From Actinoallomurus sp963823735 (GTDB lineage: Bacteria; Actinomycetota; Actinomycetes; Streptosporangiales; Streptosporangiaceae): 64,000 bases of DNA. Shown here piece by piece: positions 10,130 through 18,608 of the stretch. The position numbers and the translations under genes are program-made. The number at the start of each line of letters is the position of its first letter. The first letter of the stretch is position 1. The notes under the pieces were generated by a model. The model saw only the letters and a program-made list of their open reading frames with translations, was not told the DNA's origin and did no database searches. Location of the stretch: contig CAWGMO010000010.1 in assembly GCA_963823735.1 (NCBI GenBank), positions 124,001 to 188,000 of the forward strand, in the 5' to 3' direction.

Positions 10130-10882
10130 CTATCGGCTGGTGACGGCGCCCTGTGCCGCTGTGATCATGTTCTCCAGCGCCGCCTCCGCCACCCGCCGGC
10201 CGATCTCCGCGGAGGCGTTCGCGTTCTGGAACACGACGCCGTCCTCGGTCTGAAGCCTCTTCGGCATCGGCACCACGCTGTACCGCGGAAGCTCCGTGTT
10301 CGCCGGGTCGGATCGCAGCTGATCCGTCCGTACGAGATGCGGGCTCACGTGCATCATGAGGCTGGTCTCGACCATGGCCGCGTGGTGATCCTCCGAACGC
10401 GGGGTACCGGTTTCGCGAGCGATGTCGTTCCGGAGGCTTTCGGGCGTGTAATCCCACCAGGCCCCCGAAACCACCGTCGCGTCCGGGGCGCCATCCGCGA
10501 ATCGCTGGACGGCGTCCAGCACGAACGGAACGTTCGCGTATGCCGCATGGACGATGTTGATGCTGCGGAATCCCTCCCGATAACAGGCTTTGAGCAGGTC
10601 GCCGACGTAATTGGTGAGCGTCGACGTACTGAGGTCGAAAGCGCCGGGGAACTCTCCGCCCATCCGCTGGGAATTGGTCCGGCAGCCGTAGCTGAGCGTC
10701 GGTAGTACGACTCCTGATATCCGGTCCGCCAGCTGCCGGGCGAAGTACTCCGCGAGAATGGAGTCCGTGGCGAGCGGGAGATGCGGGCCGTGGGGCTTTA
10801 TCGCGCCGACCGGAAGCACTGCGGTCGACCAGCCAAGCGACTCGTCGAGCTGCTTCCACGTCAAAAGGCCGAGCTCCATCAT
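10130..10882 (-). CDS. Creatininase-family protein with altered metal-binding site
   Basis: 250 residues with the creatininase fold signature LPVGAIKPHGPHLPLATD at residues 23-40 and HAAMVETSLMM further on. Creatininase family members include creatinine amidohydrolase, MftE (trims the mycofactocin precursor) and formamide hydrolases of flavin-type pathways. The usual first-metal glutamate in G-S-x-E-x-HG is Lys29 here, and the usual NGHGGN loop reads VHAAYAN, so its histidine is also lost. H31, H34 and D40 remain. It may bind one metal, use different chemistry, or be non-catalytic. The start at 10882 has GGAG six nt upstream. It is 100 nt downstream of the dioxygenase gene on the same strand and belongs to the biosynthetic locus. 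Confidence 0.75.
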   Translation of the reverse strand: MMELGLLTWKQLDESLGWSTAVLPVGAIKPHGPHLPLATDSILAEYFARQLADRISGVVLPTLSYGCRTNSQRMGGEFPGAFDLSTSTLTNYVGDLLKACYREGFRSINIVHAAYANVPFVLDAVQRFADGAPDATVVSGAWWDYTPESLRNDIARETGTPRSEDHHAAMVETSLMMHVSPHLVRTDQLRSDPANTELPRYSVVPMPKRLQTEDGVVFQNANASAEIGRRVAEAALENMITAAQGAVTSR

Positions 10883-10982
10883 CCTGTGCTCCTGTCTGGT
10901 AAGGCCCGAGCCTGAAGAGTGTCGTCTCGAACAAGTGCCTGAACGCGGCGGGCCGCCCCCGACGGTGGCCCGCCGCATCGAC

Positions 10983-11909
10983 TCAGTCTCCGAAGAAGGG
11001 ACTCCCGGAGAGCAGCTCGGACTCCCGGCCGTCAACGCCGCGCGGGATGTCACCCTCGATCCCCACGCGATAGAGCACACGGTCGTGGTCGAGATGTGCC
11101 GTGTCGGCGATGGCGGTGTGGGCCGTGGCGCGGTTGTCCCAGAACGCCACGCTGCCCGGCTGCCAGCGGAACCGGACCGTGTACTCGGGCCTCGTGGCCT
11201 CCTCCCACAGCAGCTCCAGGATCTGCTCGCTCTGCCGCGGGCTGTAGCCGCGCAGCTCACGAGGGCCGTCGGTGAAGCCGGGGCTGATGAACAGCACCCG
11301 CTCGCCGGTCTCGGGGTGCACGCGCACCACCGGGTGGAACGCCTCCAGCCAGTGCTTGCCCTCGCGCTGCCTGCCCGCCTTGCTCCGGGGGACGAAGGCG
11401 TGCCTGGCGTCCAGGGTGTCGGCGAAGTCCTTGAGCCCCTGCGGGAGGTTCTCGTACGCCGCGACGAGGTTGGTGAACGCCGTGTCGCCACCGTAGGGCG
11501 GCATGATGTCCGCGCGCAGGATCGCCGCGGCGGGCGGGTTCACCAGCGCGGTGACGTCGGTGTGCCAGCTGCCGTCGTAGGACTTGCGCTTACGGCCCAC
11601 GCGGGCCTCGAAGCGGCGGCTGTCGATGGGCAGGACCTCCGGGAAGCCCTCCGGCGCGTGCTCCTCATGCGGGTGGGCCGGGGTGACCTTGCCGAACAGC
11701 CGGGCGAACGCGACCTGCTCGGCGTGCCCGATCCGCTGGTCCCGGAAGAAGATCACCTTGTGTTCGAGCAGCGCGGCGCGCAGCGCGGCGACGGTCGCGT
11801 CGTCGAACGGGCCGCACAGGTCGACGCCGCCGATCTCGGCGCCGATGTGGCCCGAGCTGGGGCTGACGTCGAGCTCGACGGACGCGGGGATCTCCGGTGC
11901 CTGGGTCAT
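10983..11909 (-). CDS. TauD/TfdA-family Fe(II)/2-oxoglutarate dioxygenase
   Basis: 308 residues. The iron ligands are visible as WHTD (H116 and D118) and the distal histidine in TAHTAI near residue 265, followed by the 2-oxoglutarate-binding arginine in RVLYRVGIEGD. Such enzymes hydroxylate, desaturate or cleave C-heteroatom bonds while decarboxylating 2-oxoglutarate. The start ATG at 11909 has AAGGA at proper distance; a longer frame to 12209 runs through the palindromic promoter and is rejected. It is transcribed away from the methyltransferase/radical SAM operon but from a mirror-image promoter region, so it is likely co-regulated with it. Confidence 0.88.
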   Translation of the reverse strand: MTQAPEIPASVELDVSPSSGHIGAEIGGVDLCGPFDDATVAALRAALLEHKVIFFRDQRIGHAEQVAFARLFGKVTPAHPHEEHAPEGFPEVLPIDSRRFEARVGRKRKSYDGSWHTDVTALVNPPAAAILRADIMPPYGGDTAFTNLVAAYENLPQGLKDFADTLDARHAFVPRSKAGRQREGKHWLEAFHPVVRVHPETGERVLFISPGFTDGPRELRGYSPRQSEQILELLWEEATRPEYTVRFRWQPGSVAFWDNRATAHTAIADTAHLDHDRVLYRVGIEGDIPRGVDGRESELLSGSPFFGD

Positions 11910-12019
11910 GGCTGTTCCTTCGGATTGACGGCGTGCAACGGGTCGGAGGGGTCCCATTGGCCTGAACGGGGAGAACGGTGACAGAAATGGGAGCGCCAAT
12001 GCAGCGCAAATCGAGGCAC

Positions 12020-12243
12020 GGTCCACTCCAGGCCTAGGTAAGAATACGAACTCCGAAGTCAGGGCCCCGACAGCTTGCAGCAGACCATATCTGTAAGAGT
12101 CTGTAAAGATGCACCTCTGAGACATCCAGCGATGTCCGCCACTGATCAGTCGCATCTCGACAGCACCTTTACAAACCCTTACAAACATGGTCTGCTGCAA
12201 GCTCGGCATCTGACCGTATTCATGTCTAGGCCTGGAGTAGACC
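12020..12243. repeat. Large imperfect palindrome spanning a divergent promoter
   Basis: The left arm (12020-12108) and right arm (12167-12243) are inverted copies. The core AGCTTGCAGCAGACCAT at 12072 is exactly mirrored at 12187-12203, and the adjoining 20 nt match with four changes. The outer part TCCAGGCCTAG is mirrored next to the start codon at 12244. A small perfect palindrome, GACATC-CAGC-GATGTC (12121-12136), lies at the centre. Weaker similarity continues leftward to about 11985 and matches bases inside the methyltransferase gene near 12340-12375. This looks like an old inverted duplication of the promoter and first codons of the methyltransferase gene, now serving both directions. 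Confidence 0.8.
12090..12186. promoter_or_regulatory. Paired direct repeats TTACARA, one pair per direction
   Basis: On the plus strand TTACAAAC occurs at 12169-12176 and again at 12179-12186, a 10-nt period. On the minus strand TTACAGA occurs twice with the same period (12090-12096 and 12100-12106). Repeats spaced by one helical turn are typical binding sites for activators that bind as tandem monomers. Each pair points toward one of the two divergent transcripts. The binding protein is unknown. Confidence 0.5.
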
Positions 12244-13449
12244 TTGCCTGGTCGCTGCTACTACTGCACCAAGTTCGCCACTGCCGATCCGGAGTACCAG
12301 GATCGGCCCGCACGGTATGCGGTAGACACAAGTACGCCTCGATGTGCGCTGCACTGGCGTTTCATCTGCGCGTCGTGCGCCCGGCCGGCACACTTCATGG
12401 CCACGGCCTACTGCCAGGTCAACCAAAGCTACTTCTGTGCGGACTGTGCTACCGGAAGCGCGACTCAGGCGGCCGAGTTCGGCGCGTGGCGCTACCATTT
12501 CCGCTACCGCTCTCCTTGGTCGGCTCAATGGGAACCCTCCCTGGACAAGCTGGAGTACGACGGAAAGCACCCGGCTCAGGCGGCGGCCGGCCGAGCCGAG
12601 ACATTTCCTGGACTGGCCGGCGACGAGACCCTTCCGGACAGCGGCCCGACACAGCGACCGGCCGACAAGCCGGTGGACCTCGACGACGTCGCGGAGATGT
12701 GGGACGCGAACGCCGCGGAGTGGGACGCCTGCCTGGGGGTCGACGGTGATGACACGCGTCGTTACTGGAGCGATGACGTCGTACTGGGCATGCTGGGTTC
12801 GCCCGCCGGCCGCCGGATCCTCGACCTGGGGTGCGGGAACGGATACCTGACCCGGATTCTGGCGGCGCGCGGGGCCGATGTCGTCGGTGTGGACATGAGT
12901 GCCGCGATGCTGGCGCGGGCCGCCTCGTACTCCTCCACGGGAGGCGGTATTCGCTATGTCCAGTCCAGCATCACCGACCTGTCACACCTTGCATCGGACC
13001 ATTTCGAAGGCGCGGTCAGCAATTACGTCCTGCACGACGTGGCCGACTACCACCAGGCGTTAGCCGAAGTGAACCGCGTTCTTCGCCCCGGTGCGTCGCT
13101 GGTCCTCACGCTGACCCACCCGTGCTTCTCCAGTGGCCCGCGAACCTGGAACACGAATCCGCCCGACTCGCCGCGTCGCGAGGACTCGACCGCGTTCCTG
13201 GTCGACGACTACTTCCAGCGATCGACCTACCTGATCGAAGACTGGTCCGGGTTCTCCGCGATCCCCTACTATCACCGGCCGCTGAGCGACTACTGGCGCG
13301 CCTTCGAACGGCAGGGGTTCGAGGTGGTGGGGTTCGACGAGCCGACGATCAATGAGTGTGGGCGGAACGAGCTGTCTCCTGTTCGAGCCGAACAGGATGA
13401 ACGCGTGGCCTTGTGCTGCGTATTCAAGGTCCGTAAAAGAGCTCGGTAG
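12244..13449 (+). CDS. SAM-dependent methyltransferase with N-terminal zinc-ribbon region
   Basis: 401 residues. Residues 1-70 are rich in metal-binding residues: C5/C8, C34, H37, C42/C45, H50, C57, C65/C68, a double zinc-binding pattern. Residues ~170-400 form a class I methyltransferase with motif I ILDLGCGNGYL near 191 and a hydrophobic post-II segment (SNYVLHDV). The zinc part probably binds a substrate or protein partner. The TTG start at 12244 has GGAG six nt before it. The gene opens the plus-strand operon that continues with two radical SAM enzymes; the gap to the next start is 10 nt. C-, N- or O-methylation cannot be told from sequence. Confidence 0.8.
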   Translation: MPGRCYYCTKFATADPEYQDRPARYAVDTSTPRCALHWRFICASCARPAHFMATAYCQVNQSYFCADCATGSATQAAEFGAWRYHFRYRSPWSAQWEPSLDKLEYDGKHPAQAAAGRAETFPGLAGDETLPDSGPTQRPADKPVDLDDVAEMWDANAAEWDACLGVDGDDTRRYWSDDVVLGMLGSPAGRRILDLGCGNGYLTRILAARGADVVGVDMSAAMLARAASYSSTGGGIRYVQSSITDLSHLASDHFEGAVSNYVLHDVADYHQALAEVNRVLRPGASLVLTLTHPCFSSGPRTWNTNPPDSPRREDSTAFLVDDYFQRSTYLIEDWSGFSAIPYYHRPLSDYWRAFERQGFEVVGFDEPTINECGRNELSPVRAEQDERVALCCVFKVRKRAR

Positions 13450-13459
13450 GGGGTTCATT

Positions 13460-14716
13460 GTGGGAATTAAGCTGCTTCAGACTTCACCGTATCTGACCTG
13501 CATAACGCCGAATGAGCCGTCACCGATCACCTTCTGCACGGACCCGACTCGCAGTCGTCCCGAGACGTCTGCCGCAGGTGACGCCTTATTCGGCGTGCTC
13601 GGCCTTGATCGCGAGGTGCACTGGCAGGCCGACCGAAGCGTCCTCGACCTGCTGGAGGCCGCGGCCTCCGAGCCGGTACGCGAGGACGACCTCGTACGGC
13701 GGTACGGCCCGCGGCCGGTGGAACAGGCCCGCGCTCGGCAATGGCTTCAGGATCCGGATCAGCTCTGTACGGAGTACCACCTGCGCTCGGGAGAGATCGA
13801 GATCACGGCGCACTGCAACTGGGGCTGCACATTCTGTCCAGTGGCAGATGACCCGAAGCCGCGCGCCACGATGCCGATGGAGCTTTTCGAAGAGATCGTC
13901 GAGAAGCTGTCCGCCCAGCCCTCGATCCGATACGTAGGATTTCAGTTCTACAACGAGCCCACGCTCGACAAGTTCTTCGCCGATCGAATCACGGTTCTGC
14001 GGAGCGCCGGACTCAAGCTGGCGCTGTACACCAACGCGTCCGGCCTCACCGCGGCAAAACTCGAACTGCTGCAACGCTCGGGCGTACTGCTGCACCTGGT
14101 CGTCAACCTGCCGTCTCTGGACGAGAGTCAGTTCGCCGCGCTCACCGGGTCGGCGACGTACCGGCGCAGCGTCAGCAACCTCGACCTGGCCGTCGAAATG
14201 GGCATCAGTCCTCTCTCGATCGCCGTCAACGGCTTCGGGCCGGCGCGCGACACCAGCGTCCGGCTTCTGCGGGAGCGGTACGGCCCAGCCGGTATCGACG
14301 TCTACCCGACGGTTCTTTCCGACCGCGCCGGACAGATCGAGCGTGATCCGGTGAATGAGCACGTCCGGATCACCGGCCGGCTCACCGGCTGTAGCTACCC
14401 GGTGAACCATGCCCAATTCTCTGTACAAGGCGACATGTTCATGTGCTGCAATGACTACTACCAGCGGGAGACGTTCGGGAACGTCCGTGATGGCTCCATA
14501 CACGAGATCATGACGAGCGAGGCGGCAGTAGCGTTACGTCGCCGGGTGTTCGGAGTCGACCTGGCGCCCGATGACATGATCTGCCGGGCCTGCCACGACC
14601 AGCTACCCGATTTCCCCGAACGCCAGTTCCGCCCAATCGCCAGTTTTCCGCTCTCCGAGCTGGAGAACAGCATCAAAAGCCGGCGCGCGGACCGACCAGG
14701 TCTCTCGCATGAGTGA
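13460..14716 (+). CDS. Radical SAM enzyme with C-terminal SPASM/twitch-like cysteines
   Basis: 418 residues. The [4Fe-4S]-SAM motif is CNWGCTFC (C119, C123, C126). The C-terminal part has more cysteines (CSYPVNH, FMCCNDYY, CRACHD) in the order of a SPASM/twitch auxiliary cluster domain, typical of peptide- or sugar-modifying radical SAM enzymes. The first ~100 residues resemble the small winged-helix domain often placed before such cores (a stretch ending LLEAAASEPVREDDLVRRYG), which can bind a peptide substrate. The GTG at 13460 is chosen because GGGGG precedes it and it follows the methyltransferase stop by 10 nt. The substrate is unknown. Confidence 0.85.
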   Translation: MGIKLLQTSPYLTCITPNEPSPITFCTDPTRSRPETSAAGDALFGVLGLDREVHWQADRSVLDLLEAAASEPVREDDLVRRYGPRPVEQARARQWLQDPDQLCTEYHLRSGEIEITAHCNWGCTFCPVADDPKPRATMPMELFEEIVEKLSAQPSIRYVGFQFYNEPTLDKFFADRITVLRSAGLKLALYTNASGLTAAKLELLQRSGVLLHLVVNLPSLDESQFAALTGSATYRRSVSNLDLAVEMGISPLSIAVNGFGPARDTSVRLLRERYGPAGIDVYPTVLSDRAGQIERDPVNEHVRITGRLTGCSYPVNHAQFSVQGDMFMCCNDYYQRETFGNVRDGSIHEIMTSEAAVALRRRVFGVDLAPDDMICRACHDQLPDFPERQFRPIASFPLSELENSIKSRRADRPGLSHE

Positions 14717-15684
14717 GCTCACCCGGATCTGGTACGTCGCGCCGCAACGGCTGTGCAACTTCAACTGCACCTACTGCGTGTCCACCGGCGAGTGGGCCAA
14801 AGACGCTCGCACCGACTGGCATCGCCCCGAGGATCCGGTGAACTTCCGCCGGACGCTCGACTGGATCGCGGCACAGGGAACGCCTGTCGGTGTCCGCCTG
14901 GCGGGCCTGGGTGAGCCGTTCGCCTCTCGCGTGTTCCTCGAAGGCGCGGCATGGCTGAGTACGCAGCCGCACACCCGGTTCGTCGAGTTGGTCACGAACG
15001 GCTCCTTGCTGAAGAGCAGACTCCGGAACTTTCAACGAACCGCCGACCTCAGCCGTATCTCGCTCTGGGTCACCCACCACCCCACCGAGATCACCATTGA
15101 TCGATTCATGGAGAACGTGGTCGCCGCACGCGACGCGGGCTGCTTCGTCGTCGTCAACACGTTGCTGTTCCCCGACAACATCGCTGAGGTCGAGGCGGTC
15201 CGGACGCGGGCGGTCGAGGAAGGAATTCACTTCAACGTCGACCTCGGCTACCACCCGGAAGCCGACACCGGCACGTACAGCAAGTCCGACGACGTCGTGC
15301 CGATGGTCGAGACGACCGACTGGCACCGTGAGGCGGTGCGTCTGGGAGTCGACCCGGACCTGTTGTCGGCCAACCTCGTCGGCCTCAACGAGGTCACCGG
15401 CAAACCGTGCGTCGGCCGGCCACCGGTACTTCTTCATCGGCATCGACGGCGACGTCTACGGGTGTTCCCGCTATTACGACCTGCAGCACGACCGGCTGGG
15501 CAACGTGCTCGACGAGGGGTTCCGCTTTCCGCGGCGGGAACAGCCATGGGCTGCCTGCGCGGCGCCCTACGGGTGTTCGAACAAGGAGGACTTCTTGAAC
15601 CTGAGACTTGTCGAACATCGGCGGAGCGACGCTATTCCGAGCCTCGGCCGGCTGGCGCCACCACAGACCAGGAGTGCCGTCTGA
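14709..15684 (+). CDS. Second radical SAM enzyme, with a probable 1-nt insertion near 15415
   Basis: The ATG at 14709 overlaps the previous stop by 8 nt. The cluster motif is CNFNCTYC at residues 16-23. The frame reads well to VTGKPCVG (about residue 237). It then changes frame: removing one C near 15415 joins it to GHRYFFIGIDGDVYGCSRYY and AACAAPYGCSNK, which complete a SPASM-like C-terminus. The corrected protein has 324 residues and ends at TGA 15682-15684, sharing one base with the next start. Without correction the frame runs into the glycosyltransferase as an artificial fusion. I think the extra C is a sequencing error, but a true lesion cannot be excluded. Confidence 0.8.
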
Positions 15685-16598
15685 TGGACGTGTCGGTCAT
15701 CATTCCCACACGTAACCGCCCCAGCCAGCTACACGCCGCCCTCGCCAGCGTCGCACGGCAGCAGGATGGTTCTTCCGTCGAGGTGATAGTGGTCAACGAC
15801 GGAGGGGCCGATGTTCGGCCGGTGATCGACTCATTGGGCGACGCGGTCAGGGCGAGAACCATCACCCTGCACGAACGCGGCGGTGCCGGTCACGCCCGGA
15901 ACGTCGCCATCGATGCCGCGCAAAGCGATCACTTGGCGTTCCTCGACGACGACGACATATTCCTCGAAGGTCACCTGAACACCGCCTTCGCCACGCTCCG
16001 GCGGACCGGAGCGGACCTGGTCTACGCGGGCGCGTTCGTCAGCGACCGAAGATTGCCGAGTGTGCGGGACTACGGCGTGAACTCGTTCCTTCGCCGCAAG
16101 TGCTATCCATTCGACGACAGCATGCTCATGGTGGCCAACTACATCCACACCGGATCAGTGGTCGTCCGGAACTTCAGCGGCTCCGCGATCCGGTTCGACG
16201 AGGCTCTGAGCCACTGCGAGGACTGGGACATGTGGCTGTCCCTGCGACATACCCTCGGGTTCGAGTTCTCCAGCGTCGACCGCGTGACCACCGTCTACCA
16301 CCAGGTCGCCGACGACCGCGGGCTGGTTCAACGCGGTGAAGCGGACGTACCCAGCCCGTTCTCGCGGATACGAGCAATGCTCTACCGGCGGTGGCCGGCC
16401 GACAACGAGCTGGTGCTCGCGGCTCGACGCTGGCTGGCCGCCTTGGACGTCCGCTCGAACGACCTCGTACGCGCGGGTGCCGGTGTTCCCCGAGCTCTGT
16501 TCGACGAAGCGCTCGACGTCCTCGCCGGTAGCTTCGCGACGAAGAGCCCGCCCACCACGGTTCAGCTCGACGACGTCTTCCAGCGTGCCGACCAGTGA
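15684..16598 (+). CDS. Family 2 glycosyltransferase
   Basis: 304 residues, GT-A fold. The N-terminus DVSVIIPTRNRPSQLHAAL, then VIVVNDGG, then LAFLDDDDIF holding the metal-binding DxD, and HCEDWDMWLSLR as the acceptor/ED motif are all characteristic. GT2 enzymes transfer a sugar from a nucleotide-sugar to a hydroxyl or amine in the cytoplasm. The start ATG shares a base with the stop of the radical SAM gene (TGATG) and the end overlaps the MFS start. The product of this locus is therefore probably glycosylated; donor and acceptor are unknown. Confidence 0.88.
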   Translation: MDVSVIIPTRNRPSQLHAALASVARQQDGSSVEVIVVNDGGADVRPVIDSLGDAVRARTITLHERGGAGHARNVAIDAAQSDHLAFLDDDDIFLEGHLNTAFATLRRTGADLVYAGAFVSDRRLPSVRDYGVNSFLRRKCYPFDDSMLMVANYIHTGSVVVRNFSGSAIRFDEALSHCEDWDMWLSLRHTLGFEFSSVDRVTTVYHQVADDRGLVQRGEADVPSPFSRIRAMLYRRWPADNELVLAARRWLAALDVRSNDLVRAGAGVPRALFDEALDVLAGSFATKSPPTTVQLDDVFQRADQ

Positions 16599-17920
16599 GC
16601 GCTGTCGCTCGCGACTCCCCGGCCGCGTCGTCGCAGATCTTCCGTCTTTTCCGTCAGCGCAACTACACGTTGATCTTCCTCGGGCAGATCACGTCCAACT
16701 GCGGGACATGGGCACAGCGAATCGCCCAGGACTGGCTGGTACTCCAGCTCAGCGGTGACAACGGCCTGGCGCTCGGGTTGGTGGTCCTGCTGCAGACCGT
16801 TCCGGTGATCCTGCTCGGCCCATGGGGTGGACAGTGGGCCGACCGATACTCCAACCGTGCACAGATGTCGGTCTGCCAGGTCATTTCAGCGCTGGCGGCC
16901 GCCGGCGTCGGAATTCTCGTCATCGGCGGCGGGATCCGGTTGTGGCACCTCTACCTGGCCGCCGTGGTGCTCGGCACGGCCATGGCCTTCGATCAGCCGG
17001 CCCGGCAGGCGTACCTGCTTCAGTTGACCGGGCCGGCTCTCCTGCCCGTCGCAGTCACGTTGCGCGTGTCGGCCTACAATGTCGCGGCCTTCCTCGGCCC
17101 CACCGTCGCGGGTGTGTCCATCGCGTCGTTCGGCCTGGGCCCCATGTTCATCGTGAACGCGATCTCCTACGTCTTCATGCTGGCCTGCATAGGCCTGGTA
17201 CGTCGCGATCGGCTCTACCCGTTGAGCGCGCCCACCGAGAACGCCGCGCGGCGGCGCAATGAGTTCGGCATCGCTTACGCGCGTACCCACCTGACGGTGA
17301 TCCTCCCGATTGTCATCGTGATGATCACCGCGTCCTTCGGGCAGGGCTTCCTGGTGGTGCTGCCCCTGCTGGTGCGGCAGCGGTTCGGCCTCGATGCCAG
17401 CGCCTACGCGGCGCTGATGGGCGCACTGGCGATCGGCGCGCTTCTCGGCGCCGTCGTCTCGATCAAGCTCGGCGGCGCCCGGGTCAGCGTCCTCGTCGGC
17501 GCCGCGTGCGCCTTCGGAGCGCTGCTGCTCGCGGTGGCCGCCGCACCCGACTACCTGGTGCTCCTCGTCACGCTCGTGCCGGTCGGAGTGGCGACCTCCG
17601 TGGTGGCGTCGGCGGCCAACTCCATGGTGCAGCTGAGCGCGGCGCCGGACATGCGCGGCCGTGTGCTGTCGCTCTACATGGTGGTGTTGCTGACGGCGAG
17701 CTCGCTGGGCTCGCTCCTGCACGGTGGGCTCTCGCAATGGCTCGGCGGCCAGTGGAGCATCGCGATCGGCGGCACCGTCGTACTGCTCGGCTGTCCCCTG
17801 GTGGCCGCCGCGCTCGCCCGACGCCGGCAGCTGACGATGCCGGCGCTGCTGCACACCGTCGTCTCGTCCGGCGCGCTGCTCGTGACCGGCACGCAACGAG
17901 GTGCCGAGGAGCGAACATGA
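16595..17920 (+). CDS. MFS exporter
   Basis: 441 residues with about 12 membrane helices. FLGQITSNCGTWAQRIAQDWLVLQL at the N-terminus and GGQWADRYSNRAQ in loop 2-3 mark the MFS subfamily resembling EntS-like exporters. It overlaps the glycosyltransferase stop by 4 nt (GTGA) and the HAD start by 4 nt. Location inside the biosynthetic operon suggests it exports the product, giving self-protection. Confidence 0.87.
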   Translation: MSAVARDSPAASSQIFRLFRQRNYTLIFLGQITSNCGTWAQRIAQDWLVLQLSGDNGLALGLVVLLQTVPVILLGPWGGQWADRYSNRAQMSVCQVISALAAAGVGILVIGGGIRLWHLYLAAVVLGTAMAFDQPARQAYLLQLTGPALLPVAVTLRVSAYNVAAFLGPTVAGVSIASFGLGPMFIVNAISYVFMLACIGLVRRDRLYPLSAPTENAARRRNEFGIAYARTHLTVILPIVIVMITASFGQGFLVVLPLLVRQRFGLDASAYAALMGALAIGALLGAVVSIKLGGARVSVLVGAACAFGALLLAVAAAPDYLVLLVTLVPVGVATSVVASAANSMVQLSAAPDMRGRVLSLYMVVLLTASSLGSLLHGGLSQWLGGQWSIAIGGTVVLLGCPLVAAALARRRQLTMPALLHTVVSSGALLVTGTQRGAEERT

Positions 17921-18600
17921 CGCTCACTGAGCTCGCCAGAGATCAGCTGAGCACGGTGCTCGTTGATTGTTTCGGCACGATGGTGCACTGCCCGTGGCGG
18001 CCGATCCGTCAGAGTATGGCCGACAGGGCCGGCGTACCGGCTGAGCGGCTCCTTCAGGGCTACAAGGTCACCCGGCAGGATCGCAACACCGGCGTCTACC
18101 CCGACGCGACCGCCGAGCTCACCGCCGTGTGCGAGGCCGCTGATCTGTTGCTGACCGCAGGTCAGGTACAGGATCTGGTGCGGTTCGAGCGCCGGCTCCT
18201 CACGGTGCGGGGTGGCTACTACCCCGACGCTCTCCGGTTCGTCGACCGGATGCGGGCGAGCGGGATCGCCGTCGGCCTGGTGAGCAACTGCTCACCGAGC
18301 GCCGCGGGCCTTCTCGAACGGCTGAAGCCACATCAGTACGTTGATGATGTCGTCCTGTCGTTCCAGGTCGGCTACCGCAAGCCGGATGAACGCATCTACG
18401 TCACCGCGCTGCGACGGCTGAATGGATCCAGCCCCGGGCACTGCCTGTTCGTCGACGACGATCGAGGTTTCTGCCAAGGAGCCGAGGCTCTCGGAATGGC
18501 GACGTCTTTGGTCGACCGTACTCGTCGCACCGACACCGGCGAATCCGTCGTCCGCACCCTCGACGATCTCGTGATCGCGAGGAGCGGCGGACCTCCGTGA
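17917..18600 (+). CDS. HAD-superfamily hydrolase
   Basis: 227 residues with all four HAD motifs: nucleophile in LVDCFGTMV (residues ~15-23), GLVSNCS (motif II), RKPDERIY (motif III lysine) and FVDDD (motif IV). This fits a small-molecule phosphatase or phosphonatase-like enzyme with a helical cap. The ATG overlaps the MFS stop. In a biosynthetic operon it may remove a protecting phosphate, perhaps one placed by the kinase encoded next to it on the other strand (18609-19145); that pairing is inference. Confidence 0.83.
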   Translation: MTLTELARDQLSTVLVDCFGTMVHCPWRPIRQSMADRAGVPAERLLQGYKVTRQDRNTGVYPDATAELTAVCEAADLLLTAGQVQDLVRFERRLLTVRGGYYPDALRFVDRMRASGIAVGLVSNCSPSAAGLLERLKPHQYVDDVVLSFQVGYRKPDERIYVTALRRLNGSSPGHCLFVDDDRGFCQGAEALGMATSLVDRTRRTDTGESVVRTLDDLVIARSGGPP

Positions 18601-18608
18601 AAGCCCTC

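Noticed and set aside
14709..16598. A single 629-residue radical SAM-glycosyltransferase fusion
   Set aside because: The middle part reads as nonsense, while another frame gives a proper SPASM-like C-terminus and a normal stop-start overlap. A one-base insertion explains it better.
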